Below are positions 44,152-51,698 of a stretch of 64,000 nt of DNA, one piece after another (the stretch's first letter is position 1; the number at the start of each line of letters is the position of its first letter). The notes beneath the pieces were generated by a model. It did no database searches. It was given only the letters and a program-made list of their open reading frames with translations, and had not been told where the DNA came from. The stretch is from NCBI GenBank assembly GCA_021741245.1, contig JAIOYF010000002.1, forward strand, positions 1 to 64,000, read 5' to 3'. A program made the translations under genes and the position numbers. The DNA comes from Paracoccaceae bacterium (GTDB lineage: Bacteria > Pseudomonadota > Alphaproteobacteria > Rhodobacterales > Rhodobacteraceae).

Positions 44152-44457
44152 CTATTTAAGCGCAGCCATCGTTGCGGGCATTTGCAGAATTGCGCGGGCG
44201 GTCGTGCCATCTGGCAACGTCACCAACACTTCTTGCGAACCCTCCGGCAAATAGGAAGCCACTTTTGGAAGCACTGCATCGGATGTGGCCGATGCCATGC
44301 CGCTGCCAAGCTCTTTGCCCACCAGATAGTCGTTGTACCAATTCGTTTTGCTCAGCACGGCGACGTGCACTGCAAACGAGCTGACGGCCACGGCTGTAAG
44401 GAACAGCGGAACCCCGACGGTTGGCTTGACGACAAGCCACATTTTTGCGTTGTTCAT
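44152..44457 (-). CDS. pucA: LH2 light-harvesting protein alpha chain, C-terminally extended
   Basis: 101 residues. Residues 1-50 align gap-free with LH2 alpha: MNNAKMWLVVKPTVGVPLFL, ligand His31 in VHVAVL, then W40 and Tyr44-Leu45. The alpha chain spans the membrane once and binds B850 bacteriochlorophyll with beta. Two oddities: position 45 is Leu rather than the usual Tyr or Trp, and about 45 extra residues follow (to ...TLPDGTTARAILQM), on the periplasmic side. Typical LH2 alpha is 54-60 residues, though extended Puc2A forms are known. ATG 44457; 10 bp after pucB. Confidence 0.93.
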   Translation of the reverse strand: MNNAKMWLVVKPTVGVPLFLTAVAVSSFAVHVAVLSKTNWYNDYLVGKELGSGMASATSDAVLPKVASYLPEGSQEVLVTLPDGTTARAILQMPATMAALK

Positions 44458-44467
44458 GGATGCCCCC

Positions 44468-44623
44468 TTAGCCAAGCCACGGTGTGGAAACAGCAACCAG
44501 CAAGTGTGCGATCAGGGCGATCACCCCGAAAACACGCGTGCCGTCGATGAGGTAGCTATGAACTTCCTCAGCTTCTTTAAGGGTCAGACCAGTCGGCCAG
44601 ACCTTGTTTGGATCGTCAGACAT
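44468..44623 (-). CDS. pucB: LH2 light-harvesting protein beta chain
   Basis: 51 residues, exact family length: MSDDPNKVWPTGLTLKEAEE, His in EEVHSYL (B800-side contact) and B850-ligand His in LIAHLLVAVSTPWLG. Single membrane span. An AGGAACATTC leader precedes ATG 44623. First gene of the puc operon, under two PpsR-type sites. Confidence 0.95.
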   Translation of the reverse strand: MSDDPNKVWPTGLTLKEAEEVHSYLIDGTRVFGVIALIAHLLVAVSTPWLG

Positions 44624-44742
44624 GAATGTTCCTCCGTGCTTGCGTCGTCGCATGTTTTTTCTGGCGGGGTGACGACACTTGCCCCGTCCTGAACCACGTC
44701 AAAGCCAAGCACCTTGGCCGCTCCGGCGTCGTTGCGACAATC

Positions 44743-44760
44743 TGTCACTCTTCTCTGACA
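44743..44760. promoter_or_regulatory. PpsR/CrtJ-type site 1 upstream of pucB
   Basis: TGTC-N10-GACA, a perfect consensus palindrome with the inner C/G, 120 bp from the pucB ATG. Confidence 0.75.
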
Positions 44761-44768
44761 GTTTCAAC

Positions 44769-44786
44769 TGTAACAAATAGCTTACA
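44769..44786. promoter_or_regulatory. PpsR/CrtJ-type site 2 upstream of pucB
   Basis: TGT-N12-ACA lacking the inner C/G, eight bases after site 1. Paired sites at this spacing are typical of PpsR/CrtJ-repressed photosynthesis promoters, where two tetramer-bound boxes cooperate. Confidence 0.7.
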
Positions 44787-45024
44787 CATTTCTGCAGCCG
44801 CCAAGTTTCAGGCCGGCATTTCCGGCATATTATTTATCATTTTCAATACATTAATATGACTTTTCGCACCACCATGGGGCAGTGCGTCATAGGTCAATCA
44901 AAGGCGAATTTGTTGATTTTCTGCAGCATCCATCCACATAAATGGATGTTTTCAGGGTTGAGTCGCCATTTTTGGTGTCATTTGGTGTTGTGTCCCGCCC
45001 GTTTTTGCAGACTGGATCACCGAT

Positions 45025-45405
45025 TCATAACGGGAAATGGACACCCAGCATGTCGTGAAGTGCTGCAAGCGCATCGTCGACAGACTCACACTCGGCACCG
45101 ATCCGCACGCGGACATGGGTGGCCCAACCGATCTGCGCGACCATCTCGGGGCGGATGGCAATGCTCAGGCCACGGGCGTCTTGGGTGACCTGCTCTACCG
45201 CGTCTTCGGCACCAAAGCTCTCGTCGTTGACCTCGAACCAGACAGGGCCACCAGCCAAGGCTTGCCGAAAGAGGCAATAGGGTTCGTCTTCTTCTTCGCC
45301 TTCGGCAAAGCCGATGAACAACATTCCGTCTTCGTCATCCTCAACAACCGAGGCATAGGCCGCGCGGATCACGATTTCGGCCAAGGGTTGGGTTGCGTCG
45401 GTCAT
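45025..45405 (-). CDS. Conserved-looking acidic protein of unknown function
   Basis: 126 residues, not recognised. It is rich in Asp/Glu (EDDEDGMLFIGFAEGEEEDE), with FRQALAGGPVWFEVNDESFGAEDAVEQV in the middle and a C-terminal ALAALHDMLGVHFPL. The layout suggests a small single-domain alpha/beta cytosolic protein. ATG 45405 gives MTDATQPLAEIVIRAAY with AGGAAG upstream. It sits between hemF and the puc promoter on the same strand as both. No motif indicates function. Confidence 0.65.
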   Translation of the reverse strand: MTDATQPLAEIVIRAAYASVVEDDEDGMLFIGFAEGEEEDEPYCLFRQALAGGPVWFEVNDESFGAEDAVEQVTQDARGLSIAIRPEMVAQIGWATHVRVRIGAECESVDDALAALHDMLGVHFPL

Positions 45406-45579
45406 TGGGCTTCCTTTGAAATAGCCACAGCGCAAAGACACTCGGCGCCATCAGCATGGCGGATATCCTGACAAGGCCCCATTGCACAAGCCAAGCTGTG
45501 CCAGATCCAGACACGTATGGGGCACATGGCCCGATGCGCGCATGACAACCCCAGAAGCAGTCTTCAGATTGCGATCAGG

Positions 45580-46440
45580 TCAGGTCCATTTGGCAATGGG
45601 CGGCAGGCTCATCAAGACGGCGTTTGCATCATGACCCGTCTCAAGCCCAAACTTGGTGCCCCGGTCATAGACCAGATTGTATTCCGCATAGAGGCCGCGA
45701 TGGATCAGTTGCGCCTCACGGTCGCTGTCGGTCCATGCGGTGTTCACGCGGGCTTCGGTCAGCGGCACAAAGGCAGGCAAAAAGGCCGATCCAACCGCTT
45801 GGGTAAAGGCAAAGTCCGCCTCCCAATCGCCCGTATTCAGATCGTCATAAAAGATCCCGCCAACGCCACGCGCCCGACCCCGGTGAGGCACGAAAAAGTA
45901 TTCATCGGCCCAAGCCTTGAATTTATCATAGTAAGCCGCGCTATGCGCATCACAGGCCTTTTTCATCTCGCCATGAAAGTGCGCCGTATCCTCGGCATAT
46001 TCCAAAGCCGGATTAAGGTCAGAACCACCCCCGAACCACCACGCGTGGGGCGTCCAGAACATCCGGGTATTCATATGCACTGCGGGGCAATGCGGGTTCA
46101 CCATATGGGCAACAAGGCTGATGCCACTGGCCCAAAAGCGCGGGTCCTTGTCCATGCCCGGCACACCGCGTGCGGCCATCGCCTTTTGCGCCCGCTCGCC
46201 CAAGGTGCCGTGCACCTCCGAGACATTGACGCCCACTTTCTCAAAAACGCGGCCACCGCGCATGACGCTCATCAGGCCGCCACCGCCATCGGCCCGACTG
46301 GTCGGCGTCACCTCAAACCGTCCCGGCGTCCCTGTGCCATATTGATCTTCCAGCGATTCAAACGACTCGACGATCTGATCCCGAAGGTGACGGAACCATG
46401 CAGAAGCGCGGGTTTTCTGGGGATCAAGCTGGTCGGTCAT
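45580..46440 (-). CDS. hemF: Oxygen-dependent coproporphyrinogen III oxidase
   Basis: 286 residues with the HemF signatures GGVMSVM-like GGLMSVMRGGRVFEKVGVN, HMNTRMF, AWWFGGGSDLNP and EYFFVPHRGRARGVGGIFYDDL. It decarboxylates two propionates of coproporphyrinogen III using O2. Together with the oxygen-independent enzyme at 61485 it lets the cell make haem and bacteriochlorophyll at any oxygen level. ATG 46440 (MTDQLDPQ). Confidence 0.95.
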   Translation of the reverse strand: MTDQLDPQKTRASAWFRHLRDQIVESFESLEDQYGTGTPGRFEVTPTSRADGGGGLMSVMRGGRVFEKVGVNVSEVHGTLGERAQKAMAARGVPGMDKDPRFWASGISLVAHMVNPHCPAVHMNTRMFWTPHAWWFGGGSDLNPALEYAEDTAHFHGEMKKACDAHSAAYYDKFKAWADEYFFVPHRGRARGVGGIFYDDLNTGDWEADFAFTQAVGSAFLPAFVPLTEARVNTAWTDSDREAQLIHRGLYAEYNLVYDRGTKFGLETGHDANAVLMSLPPIAKWT

Positions 46441-46517
46441 AACTGTCTCCGAAATCTGACACTGCAATGCCTAGCATCGCAAAACGCGCAGGCCAACAGC
46501 GGAAATCACTCAACAGA

Positions 46518-47324
46518 TCAGAAGGCGGGAACCGTCACCCGATCCAGCAAGCTGCGCCCGCCATCGACCGTCACAATCTGACCTGTCATAAAACCCGAGG
46601 CATCCGATGCCAGAAACTGTGCCAACTCGGCCAGTTCATCCGCGCCACCGATCCGGCCCATGGGCGTGCCTTCCAGAATTCCGGGGCGCCAGCTTGGCTC
46701 TTCCTTCAGTGCCGATTGAAGGCTGGCGGTCATGACAGATCCGAAAGAAATCGCATTCATGCGGATCCCCTTTGGGGCAAGTGCCAGCGCCATGGAGCGT
46801 GTCATCTGATCAACGGCGGCCGAGGCGATGGAATATCCCAAAAGCTCTGGCTGGCTGCGATTGGCTGCGATTGAAGAGATATTGATGATGGACCCAATCG
46901 CCCCCTCTGAACCAGATTTCTCGGCCTGTGCAATCATGCGCTTTGCCGTCATTTGCGATAGACGCAGGCCGGTCAGGACGTTCTCACGCCAAAGCGTTTC
47001 CACGGCGTCATCCTCGGCACTGAACGGATCAGAGGGCAACATGCGGCGGCTTGCATTGACCAAGATATCAACACGATCAAAAGCATCCATCGTGGCCGAC
47101 AGCAGGTTGGCAATCGTCAGCTTTTCGCACAGGTTGCCGGCAAACATCCGCACGGACCCTTCGCTGCGGGCCTCATCCCCCAACTGTTGCTCCAGCGTTG
47201 TCTCGTCAATATCGGCGAACATCACATTCGCGCCCTTGGCCTGAAAATGGCGGGCGATGGCAAGGCCAACCCCCTTTGCAGCACCCGTGACGATAGCGGT
47301 CTTGCCGGCGATAGAAAACGACAT
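46518..47324 (-). CDS. Short-chain dehydrogenase/reductase family protein with a degenerate active site
   Basis: 268 residues with the cofactor motif TGAAKGVGLAIA, acidic selector FADID, the catalytic-type Ser in INISSIAANRSQ and the C-terminal FMTGQIVTVDGGRS. The usual NNAG is VNASRR, and the YxxxK motif reads YSIAS: the catalytic Lys is Ser (TCG at about 46829-46831). The fold is clear, but normal SDR chemistry would be impaired; it may be regulatory, or use another mechanism. It lies upstream of hemF on the same strand and 14 bp after the methyltransferase gene ends. Confidence 0.82.
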   Translation of the reverse strand: MSFSIAGKTAIVTGAAKGVGLAIARHFQAKGANVMFADIDETTLEQQLGDEARSEGSVRMFAGNLCEKLTIANLLSATMDAFDRVDILVNASRRMLPSDPFSAEDDAVETLWRENVLTGLRLSQMTAKRMIAQAEKSGSEGAIGSIINISSIAANRSQPELLGYSIASAAVDQMTRSMALALAPKGIRMNAISFGSVMTASLQSALKEEPSWRPGILEGTPMGRIGGADELAELAQFLASDASGFMTGQIVTVDGGRSLLDRVTVPAF

Positions 47325-47340
47325 GTGGAGGATCCTCTGA

Positions 47341-48327
47341 TCAGCGCGCCCGGATTGGGTGACTTGCGCGGGTCAATCTGAAAGCGGCATCGCCACCAAT
47401 CTCTTCCACCTGACGAAACAGAGTGGCCAGGGGACGATCATAAGGCAAATGGCGGTTCGCCACCAGCCAGAGGGTTCCATCAGGAACCAGCATACCGGCG
47501 GCAGCTTTGATAAAGGCCGTTCCAAGCGACGGATCGGCGTCGCGTCCGGTGTGAAAAGGCGGGTTCATCACAACTGCATGCGCAGGGCGCGTGGGTCGGA
47601 ATGTTCTGGCATCCGCCCAATGGAACCGGGCACGTGGATCGTTGACGTTGGCCTCGGCGCAATCCAGGGCGTCATTCTCGGCCTCGACCACATCCAGTTC
47701 CATAACACCATCACGGGCGAGAATTGCGCGGGACAAATACCCCCACCCTGCCCCAAGGTCCACAATACGCGCTGGCATCTTTGCAGGAAGGGCTGCGGCC
47801 AAGAGGACTGACCCACGATCCGGCCCATCCGCAGAAAACACCCCTGGAACGGTTTGAAAGCCACCTTCGATCAGGCGCGGCTGAACCTCCCATCCTGTCA
47901 GATCGGGACCAGCACGGACGACAAAAAGTTTGCCATGCGCCTTGGCAAGGGCAGGTGTAAGGTCAAGTCCCATCGCCCGGCAATCGCGCAAGATTGCGTC
48001 GATGCCATCCGTCTTTTGCCCATCAATGGCCACAGGACCGCCCGGCGAAACCTCGACCAGCGCGCGCGAGATCAGGGCGCGTGCAGCCTCTTTCGCACGT
48101 GGCAGGCAGACGATGGCCCCGGCATAGGGGGGACCGCCGCCAATCTTGTAACCCCGCGCAGAAAACCATTCTACATCGGGACGAAATCCGCTGATCACCT
48201 CTAGCCTGCCGATTGACAGGATCGAAAGATCGTCGCCCTCGCGTGGGCGATAAACGGCTATGGGGCCTGTTTCCGGCAGAACGAACGCACCGGTTTCTAC
48301 CGCAAGGTCAAGTCTGGATGAGCGCAT
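47341..48327 (-). CDS. Class I SAM methyltransferase, RsmC/RlmG-like
   Basis: 328 residues in two domains: an N-terminal degenerate MTase-like half, and a C-terminal catalytic half with SAM motif ARIVDLGAGWGYLSRAIL and the N2-guanine motif VVMNPPFHTG. The family methylates 16S rRNA G1207 (RsmC) or 23S G1835 (RlmG). Starting ATG 48327 (MRSSRLDLA). The same-strand neighbour upstream is clpS. RsmC is the likelier identity, but I cannot separate the two by eye. Confidence 0.82.
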   Translation of the reverse strand: MRSSRLDLAVETGAFVLPETGPIAVYRPREGDDLSILSIGRLEVISGFRPDVEWFSARGYKIGGGPPYAGAIVCLPRAKEAARALISRALVEVSPGGPVAIDGQKTDGIDAILRDCRAMGLDLTPALAKAHGKLFVVRAGPDLTGWEVQPRLIEGGFQTVPGVFSADGPDRGSVLLAAALPAKMPARIVDLGAGWGYLSRAILARDGVMELDVVEAENDALDCAEANVNDPRARFHWADARTFRPTRPAHAVVMNPPFHTGRDADPSLGTAFIKAAAGMLVPDGTLWLVANRHLPYDRPLATLFRQVEEIGGDAAFRLTRASHPIRAR

Positions 48328-48353
48328 ATGTACGGCGGACCGGGCGCGCGCGC

Positions 48354-48674
48354 CTAATCCTTCTCCATCGTGCACTGAAGGGGGTGCTGATGACGGCGGG
48401 CGAAATCCATCACTTGCGCGACCTTTGTTTCGGCCACCTCAAAGGAAAACACGCCAACAACAGCAAGGCCCTTTTTGTGCACGGTCAACATGATGTCAAA
48501 AGCCTGCGCATGGTTCAGACCAAAGAAGCGCTCCAGCACATGCACCACGAATTCCATCGGGGTATAGTCGTCATTCAGCAGCATCACCTTGTACATCGGC
48601 GGCCGCTGCGTTTTCGACTTTGTCTTGGTCAGAATATCCGCGTCATTTCCCGGCCCATCGGTTTTGTCCGACAT
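48354..48674 (-). CDS. clpS: ATP-dependent Clp protease adaptor ClpS
   Basis: 106 residues with the N-degron pocket: [25 protein letters not shown], then [24 protein letters not shown]. It delivers N-end-rule substrates to ClpAP. ATG 48674; an in-frame GTG at 48695 would add seven residues, and neither start has a good Shine-Dalgarno. clpA is not adjacent, unlike in enteric bacteria. Confidence 0.92.
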   Translation of the reverse strand: MSDKTDGPGNDADILTKTKSKTQRPPMYKVMLLNDDYTPMEFVVHVLERFFGLNHAQAFDIMLTVHKKGLAVVGVFSFEVAETKVAQVMDFARRHQHPLQCTMEKD

Positions 48675-48851
48675 GGTGAAAGGGGATTGATTCACGGGGG
48701 GATGCCTCGGCTAAATGGATTCGCACTTCTGCGTCTGCGCGTAGTATAGCGGTTTTTCCTTTGCGGAAAAGGGGCGCAGGTCCAAGGATTGCAACGGATT
48801 GGTAACTAAGGTGTAAACACACCTGACCCATACCTGAAAAAGGGGCAGATC

Positions 48852-49562
48852 GTGACACTTACCACCATCGGTTTCGATGCCGACGATACCCTATGGCAAA
48901 ATGAGGCGTTCTTTCGCCTGACGCAAGATCGATTCACCGACCTATTGTCTGATCACGCCGAAGCCGAGCATCTGCATGCGCGCCTTTTGGCGGCTGAACG
49001 GCGCAATCTTGGTCACTATGGCTTTGGGATCAAAGGCTTTGTCCTGTCGATGATCGAAACGGCGATCGAGGTGACAGACCATCGCGTGTCCGCCCATGTG
49101 ATCGCCGAGATCATGGCCGCCGGGCGCGAGATGCTGGCCCATCCCATTGAGCTTTTGCCACATGCGCGCGAAACCGTCATGGCCCTGTCAGGGGCGTTTC
49201 GGGTCTTGCTGATCACCAAGGGCGATCTTTTGGATCAGGAACGCAAACTGGCCCAATCGGGCCTTGGGGACCTGTTTGATGGGGTCGAGATCGTGTCTGA
49301 CAAGACGCCCACGATCTATGCCACGATTTTTGCGCGGCACGGGACCGGCGCAGATCAGGCGATGATGGTGGGCAATTCGATGAAGTCAGATGTTCTGCCC
49401 GCGCTTGTGGCCGGCAGTTGGGGCGTGCACGTGCCGCATGGGCTGACGTGGGAACTGGAGCGGGCCGATGCGCCGCATGGACAGACCCGGTTTCACGCCC
49501 TGCCTGACCTTGGCGGACTGCCTGATCTTGTGGAACGTCTGACCCAAAACTACCATAAGTAG
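48852..49562 (+). CDS. HAD-superfamily hydrolase
   Basis: 236 residues: motif I GFDADDTLWQNE (DxDxT), motif II LLITKGD, motif III Lys in IVSDKTPTIYATIF and motif IV MMVGNSMKSDVLPAL. The DADDTLW variant marks a large HAD-IA subgroup of YjjG/FMN-phosphatase-like enzymes; the substrate is unknown. The start is GTG 48852 after AAGGGGCAG. Confidence 0.83.
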   Translation: MTLTTIGFDADDTLWQNEAFFRLTQDRFTDLLSDHAEAEHLHARLLAAERRNLGHYGFGIKGFVLSMIETAIEVTDHRVSAHVIAEIMAAGREMLAHPIELLPHARETVMALSGAFRVLLITKGDLLDQERKLAQSGLGDLFDGVEIVSDKTPTIYATIFARHGTGADQAMMVGNSMKSDVLPALVAGSWGVHVPHGLTWELERADAPHGQTRFHALPDLGGLPDLVERLTQNYHK

Positions 49563-49724
49563 CTATGGGGTCCAGACCTTTGCCAGATTTGCCACAGCTT
49601 TAGGATAAAGGTGAAAGTCCTTGATATACGGGGGTTTTGTGAAAGCCGCCGTTGTGTTAGCCTTGTCCCTAATTAAGTTCCACAAAAAATCGGGACTGAC
49701 GAGGCAGAGCAAGGGATTAGCATC

Positions 49725-51458
49725 ATGACAACGCTTTTTGGGCGATTTGCCCGCCATTTCGCTTGTCTGGTGGGATTTGTGGTCGTGGCGGCCTGTTCTT
49801 CCCCCACGCCGTCGGGTGCAGCGCCCTATGCGGCCATCGTGCAAGATGCCCGGACGGGGGAAGTTCTCTACACCGAAAACGCCAATACCCGCCTGCATCC
49901 TGCCTCCCTGACCAAAATGATGACGCTCTACATCGCCTTTGAAGACATCGAGCGTGGCAAGCTTAGCCTTGATACGATGGTCACCGTATCAAAGAATGCG
50001 GCAAGCCAACCCCCGTCACGCCTTGGGCTGAAAGCCGGACAAAAGATTGCCATGCGCTATCTGATCCGTGCAGCTGCGATCAAATCGGCGAATGACGCGG
50101 CAGCGGCTATTGGGGATCACATCGGCGGCAACGAAGCGGCCTTCGCCGCGCGCATGACGCGGACGGCCAAAGCCCTTGGGATGCGGAACTCAACCTTCAA
50201 AAATGCCAATGGTCTGACAGCTTCGGGCCATTTGTCCACGGCGCAGGACATGAATCTTTTGGGGCGGCGGCTGTTTTATGATTTCCCACAATATTACAAC
50301 ATCTTCTCGCGCCGGACCACCGATGCAGGACTTGCCCAGGTGCGCAACACCAACACCCGCTTTCTGGATGCCTACAAGGGCGCCGATGGTATCAAGACAG
50401 GTTATACCGTCGCGGCAGGCTTTAACCTGACCGGATCGGCAGAGCGCGGCGGGGTGCGAATCATCGCGACAGTTTTTGGTGGCAAATCGACTGCGGCACG
50501 GAATGCAAAGATGGCTGAACTGCTTGACCTTGGCTTTCGCAAGGCCCCGGCAAATGCGCCAACGAACGCCCCTCCTGCACCACAATACCAAGGTGATGTG
50601 GAAGCGCCGCTTTTGTCGCAAGCCGATGATCTGCCCGAGGTTCCCGGAGGTGCCGGAAAAACCATTCGTCTGACCATGACCATGTCCAAATCCCCCCGCC
50701 CCATGGCCCGCCCCACGGCAGCCGACGTTGCCGCGACCAGCGTGGCCGTGGCCGCAATCGAAGACAGCATTGCAGCCGCCTTGGCCGAGGCCGTGGCAGA
50801 ACCGGCCCCAACCGGCACCTTGGACGCGCAAGTTGAAGCCTTGGCTGACGCCGAACCCGCGGCCCCCCTGAACGATGCCGCCCTTACAAAGCTGGCAGCC
50901 GCGGCGCCCCCTGCACGTCCTGTCGAACTGGCCCAAACCGAGGATGAGCCCGCCTCTGACGCCGTTGAGGTGCCTGCGGACCTTGCCTTGGCACAAACAC
51001 CCACCGATCCGGCCCCCGAGACGGGCACGCTTGATGCGCAAGCCATGGCCTTGGCCGACTTGGGCGATGATCTGACCATCTCGGATCCGGTCGCATTGGT
51101 TGGCGTTGCAGCGGCCACCGTGAAACCCATGACACGCAAAGCCCCGATCTTTGACCGCGTTGCCGAAAACCAAGCGACGACCGAAGAGGCAGACCCCGTC
51201 GTGATCCGCTTGTCCACATCAAATGCCCGGCACTGGGGCGTGCATCTGGGCAAGTTCAACACGCGTGGCGAGGCAGAGCGCGTGCTTCTCAAAACCCAGC
51301 TCACCGAAAGTGCGACGCTGAACGAAGGCCTGCGCAAGGTGGTGCAAAACGGCGGGGCCTATCAGGCGAACTTCATGGGCCTTACGCGCGAGCAAGCGGA
51401 CATGGCCTGCCGCCGACTGCAAGCACGGGCTGTGCAATGCTTTACGATGGGGCCCTGA
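49725..51458 (+). CDS. D-alanyl-D-alanine carboxypeptidase with C-terminal SPOR domain
   Basis: 577 residues. The leader ends VVAACSSP, a lipobox-like site. The S11 peptidase domain (about 30-275) has the SxxK Ser in HPASLTKMMTLY, SxN in KSANDAAAA and KTG in DGIKTGYTVAAG. A 220-residue Ala/Pro/Glu-rich linker follows, carrying two copies of a GTLDAQ-x2-ALAD motif (50811 and 51021). The last 80 residues form a SPOR repeat (WGVHLGKFNTRGEAERVLL) that binds denuded septal glycan. It trims pentapeptide stems, probably at the division site. Confidence 0.9.
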   Translation: MTTLFGRFARHFACLVGFVVVAACSSPTPSGAAPYAAIVQDARTGEVLYTENANTRLHPASLTKMMTLYIAFEDIERGKLSLDTMVTVSKNAASQPPSRLGLKAGQKIAMRYLIRAAAIKSANDAAAAIGDHIGGNEAAFAARMTRTAKALGMRNSTFKNANGLTASGHLSTAQDMNLLGRRLFYDFPQYYNIFSRRTTDAGLAQVRNTNTRFLDAYKGADGIKTGYTVAAGFNLTGSAERGGVRIIATVFGGKSTAARNAKMAELLDLGFRKAPANAPTNAPPAPQYQGDVEAPLLSQADDLPEVPGGAGKTIRLTMTMSKSPRPMARPTAADVAATSVAVAAIEDSIAAALAEAVAEPAPTGTLDAQVEALADAEPAAPLNDAALTKLAAAAPPARPVELAQTEDEPASDAVEVPADLALAQTPTDPAPETGTLDAQAMALADLGDDLTISDPVALVGVAAATVKPMTRKAPIFDRVAENQATTEEADPVVIRLSTSNARHWGVHLGKFNTRGEAERVLLKTQLTESATLNEGLRKVVQNGGAYQANFMGLTREQADMACRRLQARAVQCFTMGP

Positions 51459-51537
51459 TCAGAGCCGCCTACCCCAGCGGGTGCGTGAACACTGTCTGCT
51501 TCGTCATGGGCAGTTTGGCGCCGGTTGAGGGCGCAGG

Positions 51538-51696
51538 TCAGGGACGCGGCTTTTCATCCCATTCCTTGGTCAGGATCCGGTTGGCGTCCCCCTCTGGATC
51601 GTCAAACTGACGCGCCCGCAGGGCCCAGAAGAAAGCTGCAAGTCCTATTGCCCCCAAAAACAGCGAAACTGGTATCAGGATGCCCAGGATTTCCAT
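51538..51696 (-). CDS. ccoS: cbb3 oxidase maturation protein CcoS
   Basis: 52 residues with one membrane helix (LGILIPVSLFLGAIGLAAFF) and the family tail WALRARQFDDPEGDANRIL. CcoS is needed to insert cofactors into CcoN. It begins two bases after the ccoI stop and closes ccoGHIS. Confidence 0.93.
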   Translation of the reverse strand: MEILGILIPVSLFLGAIGLAAFFWALRARQFDDPEGDANRILTKEWDEKPRP

Positions 51697-51698
51697 TC

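Larger units (their letters stand above)
44624..45024. promoter_or_regulatory. 401-bp puc operon control region
   Basis: It has no gene. It holds two PpsR-type palindromes (44743-44760 and 44769-44786), then an AT-rich stretch (44770-44860) and, near 44928-44950, a hairpin ATCCAT/ATGGAT that may end transcription from the gene at 45025. The long leader of about 120 bases between the sites and pucB resembles the puc 5' region of Rhodobacter. No FNR box of correct geometry was found. Confidence 0.6.

Noticed and set aside
44897-44917. ATCAA...TTGAT near the puc promoter, reminiscent of an FNR box
   Set aside because: The half-sites are in reversed order and separated by 11 bases; FNR needs TTGAT-N4-ATCAA.
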